64,000 bases of DNA from NCBI GenBank assembly GCA_911728435.2, contig OU452211.1, positions 3,720,001 to 3,784,000 of the forward strand, read 5' to 3'. The stretch is from Apoderus coryli. Lineage: Eukaryota; Arthropoda; Insecta; Coleoptera; Attelabidae. The stretch's first letter is position 1. Each line of letters opens with the position of its first letter. The notes beneath the pieces are model-generated. The model saw nothing but the letters and a program-made list of their open reading frames with translations, did not search any database and was not told the DNA's origin. A program made the translations under genes and the position numbers. This document shows positions 33,701 to 44,800 of this stretch, piece by piece.

Positions 33701-34689
33701 AACATAAATCACTTGACAGTTAACAAAATTCGTATCATATGCAATACCCACACATATTGTAGATATAAGCTATTAGTTTCACTGGCTCAACGGATTCTTA
33801 AAATTTGCAAAAAATAGATGGCGACGATATTTTCCTTTTTCCAATACATCTTGGCTTAGAAAGGTGATGATCGTCATCTCAACTTAAAGGCGAATTTACA
33901 TTTTTCACTTCAGTGGATGTACACTACGGATGATTCACCAGCAGTGAAAGTGACTAGTGAAAGCCAAAGACTACAGTTTTTATTGTTTTATTTTATTTCA
34001 TCAGTTTTCAAAATGTCGTCGACTGAAGTTGTGAGTGGGAGAATACAAGGGATAGCTCTTTAATAGACGAATGTCGAATAGTTTCACACAACCCCTGACA
34101 GAAACTGAAGGCCGACCCAATACTGTCTACGACGATTGGAGACTCCAGCACTGCTACAATCTGTTGCTGGGGTGTCAATGGATGTGTGAGTAAGATGGTG
34201 CATCCTAGACGACGCTCAAGGGCATGGGATCGAGGCCCTCTGTTGCGACATATAACGAGATCAAATTCGTCCATTTAGTTGTTGCACTGTTGCGGCTACA
34301 GGCAGTACGGCTGGCCAGGTGTGCCGTAGCAGAGAAGTCATTCTCTGGCCTGACTGATGCTGATGATCATGTATGTTTCAATTATCACAAACAATCTCAG
34401 CTTTTTAGTTTCATTGTCTGGAACACTAATTAAAAGCTTGTATTCCAAATCCTCACGTGGCGTCGGGATGCCCCAGCGATACCAAATATTAAAGCAGTCT
34501 AAAAGTACTTAATAAAAAAAATATACTCAGTTTTTTCACGTTTTTCTTTAAAATTACCTTAGTTCTCAAATAGATGTCATCGGTGTATGCGTGAGAGAAC
34601 TTTTGACTTGTTCGCTTTAGAGCCGTCCGACTATCGCTGTCAGAAAGCTCGTAATTTTATTTAAACCTCAGCTCTTTAACTTTTCCCGA
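33701..34689. other. intergenic DNA, nothing recognised
   Basis: Open frames at 34008-34274 (minus) and 34224-34433 (plus) overlap each other and show no domain; both are probably chance. Confidence 0.45.
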
Positions 34690-35930
34690 AATATGGAAAG
34701 CGTCGAGGATTTGTCCTGTTTTTAAAAAGGGAGATAGGTCTAATAATATAGAAAACTATCGTCCTATTGCTTTAATTTCAAACTTTGGAACATGTTTTGG
34801 AATAATAATTCATGAAAAACTCCCATCACATGTTACACAGCAACTCAGTTATAAGGTCGATCAACCACGACAAATCTTATTCAGATAATAACGCCATTTC
34901 TTTCCCAACAACTTGATAGGGGTGTTCAGGTTGATCACTCGGATCTCGGTATTTTATTGAATAAGTTGTCAAATGTTGGATTGACGAATTCTTTTTTAAT
35001 CCTATTTTCTTCAGTCTACTTTAATAGATGTCACGTCTGGTGTCCCTCAGGGTTCTGTTTTGGGACCTCTGCTGTTTAATAATTTTATTAATGATATTGT
35101 CTATAATTTGAAATGTGGATGCCTACTATATGCTGATGACATTAAATTGTATTTCAGTGTTCATTGCTTTGCAGAATAGTTTGATAAGCCTAAGTGTATG
35201 GTGTAACGTTAATAATTTTCATCTTAACATTGACAAGTGTGCAATATTGAAACGATGCGAAACTTCTCGGAGTGTGGTTTGACTCGAGATTGTCCTTTAC
35301 CCATCATTATGACTCCTTGAGAGCCTTGGGATTCATTATACGCAATTCAAAATCTTTTAGAAACATTTTAACCTTGTATAACTCCTTTGTAAGGAATCGT
35401 CTGGAGTATTCGTCGACTGTGTGTCATCCGAAATTTATGACCCATGTTCAGAACATTTATTTTATAAATATCTGTGGTACTTATTCGACAGTTGGCTTTC
35501 CCCATGATGTGTTATTGCGAAGGTATAAAGCTTTGCCTCTTTCCATTCGTCGTGATTATTTTTCTTTTCTGTTTGTATTCCGTTTGATTAATAACAAATT
35601 GGATTGCTCTGAGTGGAACTGGTATGGTCCGGAACATGTGTGGCTCCTGAATTCTATTAGGCTTGTTATGTGGACAAATATCCACACACTTCTTTACAAT
35701 TGTGGAAGAAGTAGGCAATGTACGAAAAATAATTTGATTCTCATTGTAAAATCCATGAATCTTCTTGAAGTTAATGAACTAATTTGTAATCTTACTTTCT
35801 TTTTTTCTGATAATGCGTCTGTAAATCTGGTCACCAGATTCTACCCAACATTCGCAGACACAATACGACAAAAGGATGTCAAATGGTTGCCATATTATAA
35901 ATGTATATATTTTTCTTAAGAATTTTTAAC
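34690..35930 (+). mobile_element. decayed non-LTR retrotransposon
   Basis: Plus-strand pieces of a reverse transcriptase occur in several frames: IENYRPIALISNF near 34745, SGVPQGSVLGPLLFNNFIND near 35035, and CLLYADDIKLYF near 35125, the YADD catalytic box. Then comes VWFDSRLSFTHHYDS near 35270, and a C-terminal region to 35919 with FVRNRLEYSSTVCHPK and VGFPHDVLLRRYKALPLSIR. Stops and indels break it. It is similar in kind to the LINE at 55392-56370. The clade was not assigned beyond the Jockey/CR1-like group. Confidence 0.82.
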
Positions 35931-36287
35931 AATAATATAACATAACCAAATGTGATTATACTAAGTGTAACTATAGAGGAGTGCCAGAAGTTTCACGCCT
36001 ATCAAAACAGAAAATGGACTTTTACGATAAAACTTGGACCTCTGAGAATAATAAACCAACAAACATGATAGATAATACCATCTTTGCTACTAGTTGGCTT
36101 TTATGACATGAAAAAGCCAAATTCATAGGCGTACGTATTTATATATACTGACAAAAGACGTTGGTAATTATATAATGTCAAATTTATCTACATTAATATG
36201 AGCTGCTTCAAATATATTCATTTTAAAAGTCCCCATAATCTTGTGTGCTGAAAAATCACCGAACTGCTTTTGATTTTGTTCAGTTAC

Positions 36288-36900
36288 GAGGGTTATTGCC
36301 TTTTATATTTCGGGATTAGAGAACAAAAACAAGTATTAATCATCGACAATCACTTTATTGTTTCTCAAAATATTCCTCATGAAGATCTATATATTTTTGC
36401 CTGCGTGTGAACCAATTGTCGAAGCACTTTTGCCACTCTCCAAAACATGCATTCTGAATGCAGCAACCGCTTCTTCAGTTGTGGAAAAACGATGTCCTCT
36501 CAGTTTGTTTTTTACGTACGGGAATAAAAAGAAGCCATTCGGTGCCAAGTCAGGACTATACGGCGGATGACTCATCAAACCGATGATTTGGGTGCACAAA
36601 AATGCAGTTGTTTGAGCCGATGTGTGCGAGCTCGCATTGTCGCCGCTGAAGACGGATCACTCTTCACGATCCGTTTTCGGCGGTTGGTTTTCCTGATTTC
36701 TTGGAAGACAACTGGCAAACAAATGGTTGTGTACCATTCAGAATTGTCATAGACGTGTTTCGAAGCACCGCAATCGTATTTTTTCAGCACTTCTTTCGAC
36801 CAATCGACACGAGCCTTTTTTCTCTTGATAGGTCACATGACGATCTTGCAATATCAGTTCGTGCACAGCATCAAAAATTAGAAGGTATTTGTTTAACATG
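36288..36900 (-). pseudogene. mariner (DD34D-type) remnant
   Basis: TTACGAGGGTTATTG near 36285 is a typical mariner terminus. On the minus strand are DAVHELILQDRHVTYQE near 36850, MLKKYDCGASKHVYD near 36760 running straight into SEWYTTICLPVVFQEIRKTN, then GLMSHPPYSPDLAPNGFFLF, ending near 36387. The jump from HVYD to SEWYTT removes the block that normally holds the first catalytic aspartate (TGDESWI), so the copy cannot be active. The right terminus was not found. Confidence 0.82.
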
Positions 36901-36917
36901 TGCAAAACACAGTTTCT

Positions 36918-38040
36918 TTAAAATTTATTTAGGATTGCTTCCCTGATTGCACGTCTATGAAACAATGTTAACACTATCAGTGAGATTCCATTGTACGTAT
37001 TTTTCCACACGATAATGTCCTTTGGTATTGTATTGGAAATCTGTAGAGCGCCTTCTTTGTACTCATTGGCGGTCTTCAACAGGCCCAGTAGGTCATAATT
37101 TATGAGCCTAGAATCGGTCAGCAAACATAATTTGATTTACAACGTCGAAATTTTTTTCCTTCTCGATTTACAGATTTCTTTTTGTCATTTTCAAAAAGTG
37201 ATTATGAGCGATGGGTAGTCGGTGTCGCTAACGAGATTTTGTATAATTTCTCTACACTGCTTTTCTAATGTTATGTACTTAGCATATTCTGTTGCTTTAA
37301 TGTTTTTTGACTTAAGGAACAATAATTTTTTTTAAGGACTATTTTTCTATTTCCTTAAAACTAAACAACTCTTGAATACAAGTGCCGGATTTTTACCAAA
37401 TTTGGCTGAGCGCTATCCTGGTTTATCAGTCCAGACAGCAGAGGAACTGCGACATCAAATGAGGAATTTTTCCAATTGTACATTTAAACCAACTGCTTGG
37501 TTTATAGATTTTCCTTGACGGTATTTCAGGAAAATACTCATAGTCGACTGGGACGAAGTGTCAGTATATTTCAAGTTTGTGACTGTAAATGTTCGTTCAG
37601 TATCGGTTTTTGTATGAGGTATTTTCATGATTAAAATTGAGCTTCTGGCTTCTATTTTATCGACAGTCATTTTTCCTAACAGTTAGCATTATTAATTTGG
37701 TCAAGTACTTAAAATCTATCAATGGCATGCGAGTAAAGTTTTACGCTGTATCTTTACTAGTTTGTTGACGTAATGTGACCAATTTTATAAACGTATTTGA
37801 TCCACCAACGAGGTCTACGTCGCTGTTTCTTCTTTTTACTATTTTTTTAAAATCCTCTGTATTACAATAAAAGCAGTTGCTATGGTTGGCATGTTCATGC
37901 TTGACCGCTTGCGTTGCGTCGTGATTTTCTCCCAGTGGCAGTAAAATTTTCTGTGAAGCTACATCGCAAAGTGCGTACACGGCTTTAGAGTTAAATGTGT
38001 ATTCTCTAGAATTGTTTTGGGGTACGAATCTGTTAGTTAG
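36918..38040 (-). other. unrecognised minus-strand open frames
   Basis: Three separate minus-strand frames: 36918-37124, 37455-37670 and 37741-37980. The last reads ALCDVASQKILLPLGENHDA and KHEHANHSNCFYCNTEDFKK, with a His/Cys cluster that could bind a metal. Stops separate them and no known domain was recognised. They might be parts of one decayed mobile-element gene or chance frames. Confidence 0.25.
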
Positions 38041-38817
38041 TTATAGAAAAAATGTTATTGTTAGTCGCGCTTTGACAAATATTTCTGCCTCTATGCGCGA
38101 AATTGATTTTCGCGCACTTACAATATAAATAACTATTTTTATTATTTCGCAACTACCTAGATAGCGGTCTTAAATTAGGCCACTTGAAAGAAAAAAAACT
38201 ACCAAAATCGATTCTTTATAATGGAATATACAGCCAATTAGTGACAAGAGAAAAACTCGAAAAGTAGATACCTAACCTAAACATTTGTTCAACACAAAAG
38301 AATATCTAATCTCATATCACTGCGGGGGTGCTCTTTTTTCTAAACATTTTACATGACATTTTGTGTATTGTCCCAAAGACAGAAAAAAAGCGACAACCGA
38401 TTTTAACGTGAGAAATTCCAGTGGTTATCAAACAGTTTTGTTGTTCGAAACGTCAGTGAAACCTTCAATTGATAACTTGGAGTTATTCTTTAATTGGGTT
38501 AAAGAGAGGTCCTACCAAAACACCAACCTAATAATTAAGAAGTACTAAATTGTAATTACAATTTGGTTACCGGACTTTTATGTATAAATTTTTATGAATT
38601 TATTGATATCTTGACCTTTTCGAGTTTCCCATTTACATTTTTATATCGCATTCTTTTGAAAATGTTCTTAACGCGTTCATAACGCTTTATGGTAGGCAAT
38701 AAAGCAGGTAGATTTCTGTGAGACACGTGGGGAATTCCTAACCCATTTTCTAGTTGTGGCCTAGTAAATTGCAAATTTAGGTTCAGTTGGTTTTTGTTTA
38801 AGAATCAAGTAAGATAT

Positions 38818-40926
38818 CCAAGCGTGTGTGTTTAAGTTTAGCTGAGAAAATTGAAGTTTTGGAGGAAGTTGATAAAGGTCTCAAAAAAAAAATGATGTTG
38901 CTGCAAAATTCGGTATTTCCCCAAGTTGTGTATCTCTGATAGTAAAAACTCGCGAAACTATCATCAAGAAAACTAATGTTCGAAGCAGTCGAAAACGAGT
39001 ACGGGTGTCTTCTTACGAGGATGTACCAGAAAATAAGATGTTCATAATATAAATGTGCGTCACAAACATGCCCTTACCCCACCTGTTCACTCTACGGAAA
39101 TGTGTAAACGATTTTTCTCCTACATTATAACGAAATACAATTAACTCTCATATGATTTAAGAACATTATTAAAAATTTATTTAGAATTAAATTACATAAG
39201 ATGCTAATTTGTACACCAAATTTGAGTTAGATACGTTCATTTATTGTAGGCTTTTTTAATTGCATTAATGAGCTTTATATTGAGTTGTACCTAGATTTTT
39301 ATTGTATATTTTATTATTGTATAATATTATTATTGTGTGTACTTTGGTAGCATTTTTTTTTTGTAACAATATGTTATATTTTCAGGGTTAGCTGAACAGA
39401 ACAGTGACATCTGCCACTGTACTGAAACTCGCCCTTTAATAAAGTCCTTTATTATTATTATTCCTCTTTTTCTATCAGGTTTCGATCCTGGATGAGATAG
39501 ACCTCTATGCGGGAGAATTCCAAGCATAGAGTCTAGTCTGTCTAGTCCGTTGTGGCACTTAGGAACTTTCGGGTTAGTGAGCACGTGTCTAGTATCACAG
39601 ATTTCTGTAGTTGTTGGTACGAATGGGATGGTAAGTTTAGTTTTTTAGGGCGTTATGAAGTTGGTGAGGTATAACTCCAGTAGCAGAAATTATTATCGGT
39701 ATAATTTCAACTTTGGTTTGATGCCACATTTGTTTTATCTCTTCCGCAAGTTGGATGTATTTTTCAAGCTTTTCGTTTGTTTTCTTTTGGATATTTATTG
39801 AGTTTGGAATGGAAACTTCTATCAAATATGTGGTATTTGTCGGCTTATGTATTAGAGTGAGATCCGGCTTATTGTGTGGAGTTGTTCTGTCTGTAATAAT
39901 GCCTCTATTCCAGTATAGCCTAACTGTGTTGTTTTCTACGATGCTTTCTGGTTTATATTTATAGTATGGTACTCGCAGCTTATTATGTGCTTGTTATAGT
40001 ATTGTGTGTTAATGATTTGGTCCTGTATTGCAATTATGAAGCCTTCAGTCTCACTGAACAATTGTCCCCTTTCTAGCCAGGCGTTTGACGCTTGCTTGTC
40101 TATGTGGTTTTGTGCTAGATAACATGGGTGTTTTCCGTGTATGGCTTTTTGTTTCCATGCCTCAAGTTTCGGATGTCGTAGTATGTTGTATGGGATCGGT
40201 TTGTTTTTTAAATGTTGCCAAATGAAACTTTCGCTTTTAAAAGTGATAAATGTTGTTGTTTTAATAAACAAGTAAAAAAGGGTAACATTTATGGGAGCAA
40301 ACATGGATTGGCTCAGAGAACCTGAAATTACTACTCATAGGTAGAAGCAAAAATCCCCGTTGTTCAAAAGGAATTAAATCTCTGGAGTTGAATTACGCCA
40401 ATCAAAAAAGGCATCGATAAGTTCTGAGATTTTCGATAAATAGATTAAAGAACTCGACACGAAAATGAAAAGCCAAAAACGGAAGATTGTGATGTTTATA
40501 GACAATTGTCCTGAACATCCAGTTAGTGTAAGCCTAGATACACAATTATCAATGGTTTAAGTAAAAAATTAACGAATATTGAATTGACCTTTTTTGCACC
40601 AAACATGACTTCCAAATTGCAACCTATAGACCAGGGTATTATAAAAAACATAAAAAATTATTGAAACAGAATTGTTCACAATATATTATATTTCCTAGTA
40701 CATAATAATTACACAATTACACAAATTACTATATTCCTATGTAATGTGTACGTAGATTATGTACATGCTATGTATTTAAACTTTCAAATGTTTAATAAAA
40801 TCTAAAATAATTCAATTTTGCGATTTTTTTTGTTGCTTGTTGATTTTATCTTTATATAGTGAAAAACTCTCTATAGTGCAATTTCGGTCGACATTTGGTC
40901 TTTCACTATTATAGAGGTTCGACCGT
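38818..40926 (+). mobile_element. pogo/Tigger-like transposon split by a LINE
   Basis: The plus strand at 38818-39022 encodes a CENP-B-like DNA-binding domain (KRVCLSLAEKIEVLEEVDKG, then DVAAKFGISPSCVSLIVKTR), with a frame slip in a run of A. After about 1.3 kb of foreign sequence, Tigger DDE motifs resume at 40340-40680: IGRSKNPRCSKGIKSLELNY, KIVMFIDNCPEHP (second catalytic D) and FFAPNMTSKLQPIDQGIIKN. The right terminal repeat at 40905-40926 (ACTATTATAGAGGTTCGACC) matches the usual Tigger end when read in reverse. The left terminus was not found. Non-functional. Confidence 0.83.
39440..40304 (-). mobile_element. non-LTR retrotransposon 3' region nested in Tigger
   Basis: The minus strand at 39936-40304 encodes KQKAIHGKHPCYLAQNHIDK, ASNAWLERGQLFSETEGFII and AIQDQIINTQYYNKHII. 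The strand continues at 39637-39825 with MIEVSIPNSINIQKKTNEKL and KYIQLAEEIKQMWHQTKVEI. This is the C-terminal region, with its endonuclease-like part, found in a widespread group of arthropod LINEs. An ATT/TAA microsatellite near 39450-39465 probably marks the 3' terminus. The sequence at 39025-39440 is also inserted relative to the Tigger frame but its origin is unclear. Confidence 0.7.
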
Positions 40927-41939
40927 ATTTTGCGTGTAAATCTTGTTTTTAATTTGAAATTTACTAAAAATGAACTCACAAAGGGGTTGTACAAATCCAA
41001 ACTCAACCTATTGGTTCAAAAAAATAAGCATAAAATAAAATTGGGAAAATAGGATTAAACTTTTATTCTTAAAGTACTTGTTTTTAAATACATTTAAGTG
41101 GTAAGTAGCCTGATGAACGAAACTTGGCGATTGATATTTGATTACCATTGAACAAATTTGAGGTTGAGGTTTCTTTAGGACATTTAGTTGAAGTCCAAGT
41201 TGATTTACTTAACATTTCTAGACCAATAGATGTTCATAAATTGAAGTTTAAGGTAGTGATACATTTTGACTACTGCTGAAATATAACCAGATACTCTTCA
41301 ATAACCTGCCATAAAAATCAGGTGTAGGCTAAAGACTTGAAAAGAACACTATAGGTGTACATACATAAACTATTCGACAATAACAACAGATTTATATATT
41401 TTTTTTTCTGAAATTTGTAACTTTTTATATTTATATGTTGGGATTTGCGAGAGTGATAAAGACGGGCGGAAAGAATCTTCTTTTGAAATCCATGGGAAAC
41501 GCACTTGACACTTGATATTATGTTCCTTTTATATTATACGGCATCAAAGGCATTTTTTTTTTGTAATAATTGTTGATCATTATGAATTGATTGAGCCCTT
41601 TTTAGAATGTTAAGAACCCAATAAACCGATTAACACAATGTAAAAATGGATCAGCACACTGCTATAGTGGAGATATTTTTACTGTAATTTTGTAATAGCT
41701 TTCCGAAATATATTTTCAATATCTCAGAAGACTCAAATGTCGTTTCTCATTTCGTTGGAATAGTAGTGGGAAGAAGGATCTTATTTGTTAGAAATTTCTT
41801 ACAATTTCTCCACTTTAACAGCGTCAAAAACATTTTGAAGGAATCTGTCCCTTCTTTTGTTATTGTTTGCAGATGGAAACGAACGATGGGATGAGGCTTG
41901 AGGAAGTGCTACAAAGAAAGCAAAGCGCAGAAAAGGTTA
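40927..41939. other. intergenic DNA, nothing recognised
   Basis: AT-rich without coding signals on either strand. Confidence 0.45.
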
Positions 41940-42450
41940 TGGAGTAGTATATTGTGTACGTAGTGGAATTTGAAAGGCGAGGCGCCAGCCGAGACCAGCA
42001 ACCTTAGGAGACTGGGCATGTGCACAGTGCACTGTATTTTGGGATGCCAACGGAATAATATTTATCAACAACCTCCAAAAAGGAACCACCATCAACATCG
42101 ACTATTACTGTGTACTTTTGGATCGATTGAAGGCTGAAATTGCAAAGAAACAGCCACATTTGCAAAAGAAAAAAAGTGTTATTTCACCAAGACAATGTCG
42201 TCTCACAAATCGATGAAATTGAATGATTTGGGCTTCGAATTGCTTACCCACCCACCGTATTCTCCAGATTTAGCCCCCAGTGACTTTTTCCTGTTGTCGG
42301 GTCTCAAGAAAATGCTACTGGAAAGAAATTTAAGTCCAATGATGAAGTAATCGCTGAAACTGAGGCCTATTTTGACGAGTAAGAGAAATCGTGCTATAAA
42401 AGTGGTATCGAAAAGTTGTATTGCCCTCGAAGGCCACTATGTTGAATAAT
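41940..42450 (+). pseudogene. mariner (DD34D-type) remnant
   Basis: The plus strand encodes CTVFWDANGIIFINNLQKGT, TINIDYYCVLLDRLKAEIAK, VLFHQDNVVSHKSMK and GFELLTHPPYSPDLAPSDFF. The second (HQDN) and third (LAPSD) catalytic motifs of a DD34D mariner transposase are recognisable, but frames shift repeatedly and the N-terminus is missing. Confidence 0.8.
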
Positions 42451-42920
42451 AAAATCGATTTTGTAAAGATTTTGTTTTTTTCGTACTTATCATAAGGACT
42501 TATTGAATCACCTTATGCAGCAGTATATTATGGAAGCACCTGAGGTAGGTAATTTTAAAGTAAAACGTAAAGAAATTGAGTAGGCAGAAATCACCGTTTC
42601 GGAACTATTTCGGAAAACCATCTTCACGGTGTAACTTTAAAGCACGAATAGTTCTGGGCGGAAGGGCCTTACGTAAAAAATGTATAGAGCATTTTAGTCT
42701 TATTTTTGATCGAAGTAACCGTCCTAAAAATTTCTCCCAATACTTCACACAAATAACATATTGCTTGATTCCTTACTCTAAGTATGATAAACAAGACTAA
42801 CGAGATAAAATAGTGCCTAGAGGATGTAAAAACTTTTCCATCTCCTCCAGACACTCTAAGTTTCTAAGTTTGTCCAATCCTCAGTAATCTCCACTATTTT
42901 TAAAGAATTTCTTCAATAAA

Positions 42921-44100
42921 ACACAAGATGAACATATTCAAAATTGAAAAAAAGAAAGACAGAATAATTAGAAAAAAAATATATAAAAGAGAGTAAATAA
43001 AAAAAATGTTTCAAACAATTAGATAAAATGACGAAAATAGGGTAAGAAAATAAATTGCTGAAAAAAAATACAGGAAAAATGTTATCAAAAAAGAAAGAAG
43101 GGGAAAATAGGACGAAGGTAACAAATTTCGAGGAAAAAATGAAGAAAAACTAAAAGGAAAATATAACATATAAAAGGAGAGTAAAAAAACGCTGTAGTCA
43201 ATCATTTTGAGGACGTTCATTGGCTAGTTCGCTCGTGCGATTTGATAATGTGCAACAAGTCATAAAGAATATATTTACGAAAGACACTCGAGCTATAAAA
43301 CACAAGATGATCATATTCAAAACTGAAAAAAAGAAAGATAGAATAATTAGAAAAAAATATATAAAAGAGAATTAAAAAAAATGTTTTAAACAATTAGATA
43401 AAATAAATTACTGAAAAAAAAAAAACAAGTACGAAAGAGCAAACATAAAATATGAGAAAATTATATGAACAAAGAGGAAAAATATTAACAAAAAAGAAAG
43501 AAGGGAAAAATAGGACGAATATAACAAATTTCGAAGAAAAAACCGAAGGAAAACTATAGGGAAAATATAACATATAAAAGAAGAATCAAAAACATACTAT
43601 AATCAATCATTTTGAAGACGTTGATTGGCTAGTTCGCACGTGCGAATTGATGCTGTCCAACAAGTCACAAAGAATATACTTACGAAAAATGTTCGAGTTA
43701 TAAAACACAACATGACCATATTCAAAATTGAAAAAAAGAAAGATAGAATAATTAGAAAAAAATATATAAAAGAGAATTAAAAAACAATGTTTTTAACAGT
43801 TAGATAAAATAACTTGCTGAAAAAAAAAACAAGTACGAAACAGTAAACATAAAAGATGAGAAAATTATATGAACAAAGAGAAAAAATATTATCAAAAAAG
43901 AAAGTAAGGAAAAATAGGACTAAGATAACAAATTTTGAAGAAAAAAACGAAGGAAAACTAAAAGGGAAATATAACATATAAAAGGAGAGTCAAAAACACG
44001 CTGTAATCAATCATTTTCAAGACGTTCATTGGCTAGTGGCTTGTTCGCACGTGCGAACAAGTCACAAGAACATACAAAAAACAGTCGAGCTATACCTGTA
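42921..44100. repeat. three-copy purine-rich tandem repeat, 380-405 bp
   Basis: The phrase ACACAAGATG (third copy ACACAACATG) starts units at 42921, 43300 and 43705, giving periods of 379 and 405 bp. Each unit is a long A/G-rich tract ending in a short mixed-sequence segment (GACGTTCATTGGCTAGTTCG or close variants). That segment carries a palindrome centred on CACGTG: partial in copy 1, 14 bp (TTCGCACGTGCGAA) in copy 2 and 22 bp at 44040-44061 in copy 3. The long minus-strand frames here are only T/C-rich low complexity. Confidence 0.9.
44040..44061. repeat. perfect 22-bp palindrome with CACGTG centre
   Basis: Core TTCGCACGTGCGAA extended by four matched bases on each side. It is longer than the equivalent palindromes in the two preceding tandem units. 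It lies 740 bp upstream of the Sp-family start codon, so it could be an E-box-type binding site or a cruciform-prone end of the repeat unit. Confidence 0.8.
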
Positions 44101-44500
44101 CCTGAAATAGACCATAGAATTTCTATTTTTGCAAAATTTACATAAAACCATTTTGAAAATATATTTTCTTTAAACTAACAAATACATTTTTAAGATAAAG
44201 TTACTGATTTTTTTATAGAAAAAAAAACTAAAAGTATTTATATTTAGAAACTTTTCTCAATGTTATATTCATCTTTAGTTTTCCCGTTGTGCAACACTTT
44301 CCTGTTTTTTTAAATAGTGGATCTAAGCTGTTAAAGCTCTGCAAATACCATGAGACTATCACTACCCTTATCCAAAATTCCATAAGGCCGTATATAATGT
44401 GTTGGGTATATATTATATAAAGCCCCTAAATATCACAATAATGAAGTAGGTATAATGCTTAAAGCGCACGCTTAGACTAAGTATATACAGAGAGAGATTA

Positions 44501-44580
44501 AGGCCCGCCTCTTTTTTGCCTTCAAGATCACCTTTTCGGTCCTCCGGCCGGAGTCCAATAATCTACACAACATATCAGTC
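44501..44580 (+). promoter_or_regulatory. putative promoter region of the Sp-family gene
   Basis: A GC-richer patch in AT-rich DNA, about 220-300 bp before the start codon. It includes AGGCCCGCCTC (a GC-box-like Sp/KLF site on the opposite strand) and an arthropod-type initiator ATCAGTC at about 44574. The transcription start is inferred, not shown. Confidence 0.35.
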
Positions 44581-44800
44581 GATTCTAATGAGCCCTTGCA
44601 TACCCATTTAATAACAGTAATCATCACATAGGTGCGAGATATTAGTTCTTTTTTTTTTGGTTTACCTAAATACTTTGTGTTTTCAGTTATTTGTTTATTA
44701 ATTTGTTGGATTTTTCCCTGTTAAGTGCTTGTTTTTGTGTTTTTTATAAAGCATTTTTTGTGATTTAAAATCGAGCAATTACGAGAGTGTTAAAGGAAAG

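Noticed and set aside
43011..43977. Phe/Ser/Leu-rich minus-strand frames suggesting membrane proteins
   Set aside because: They are the T/C-rich complement of a purine-rich tandem repeat and recur with each unit.
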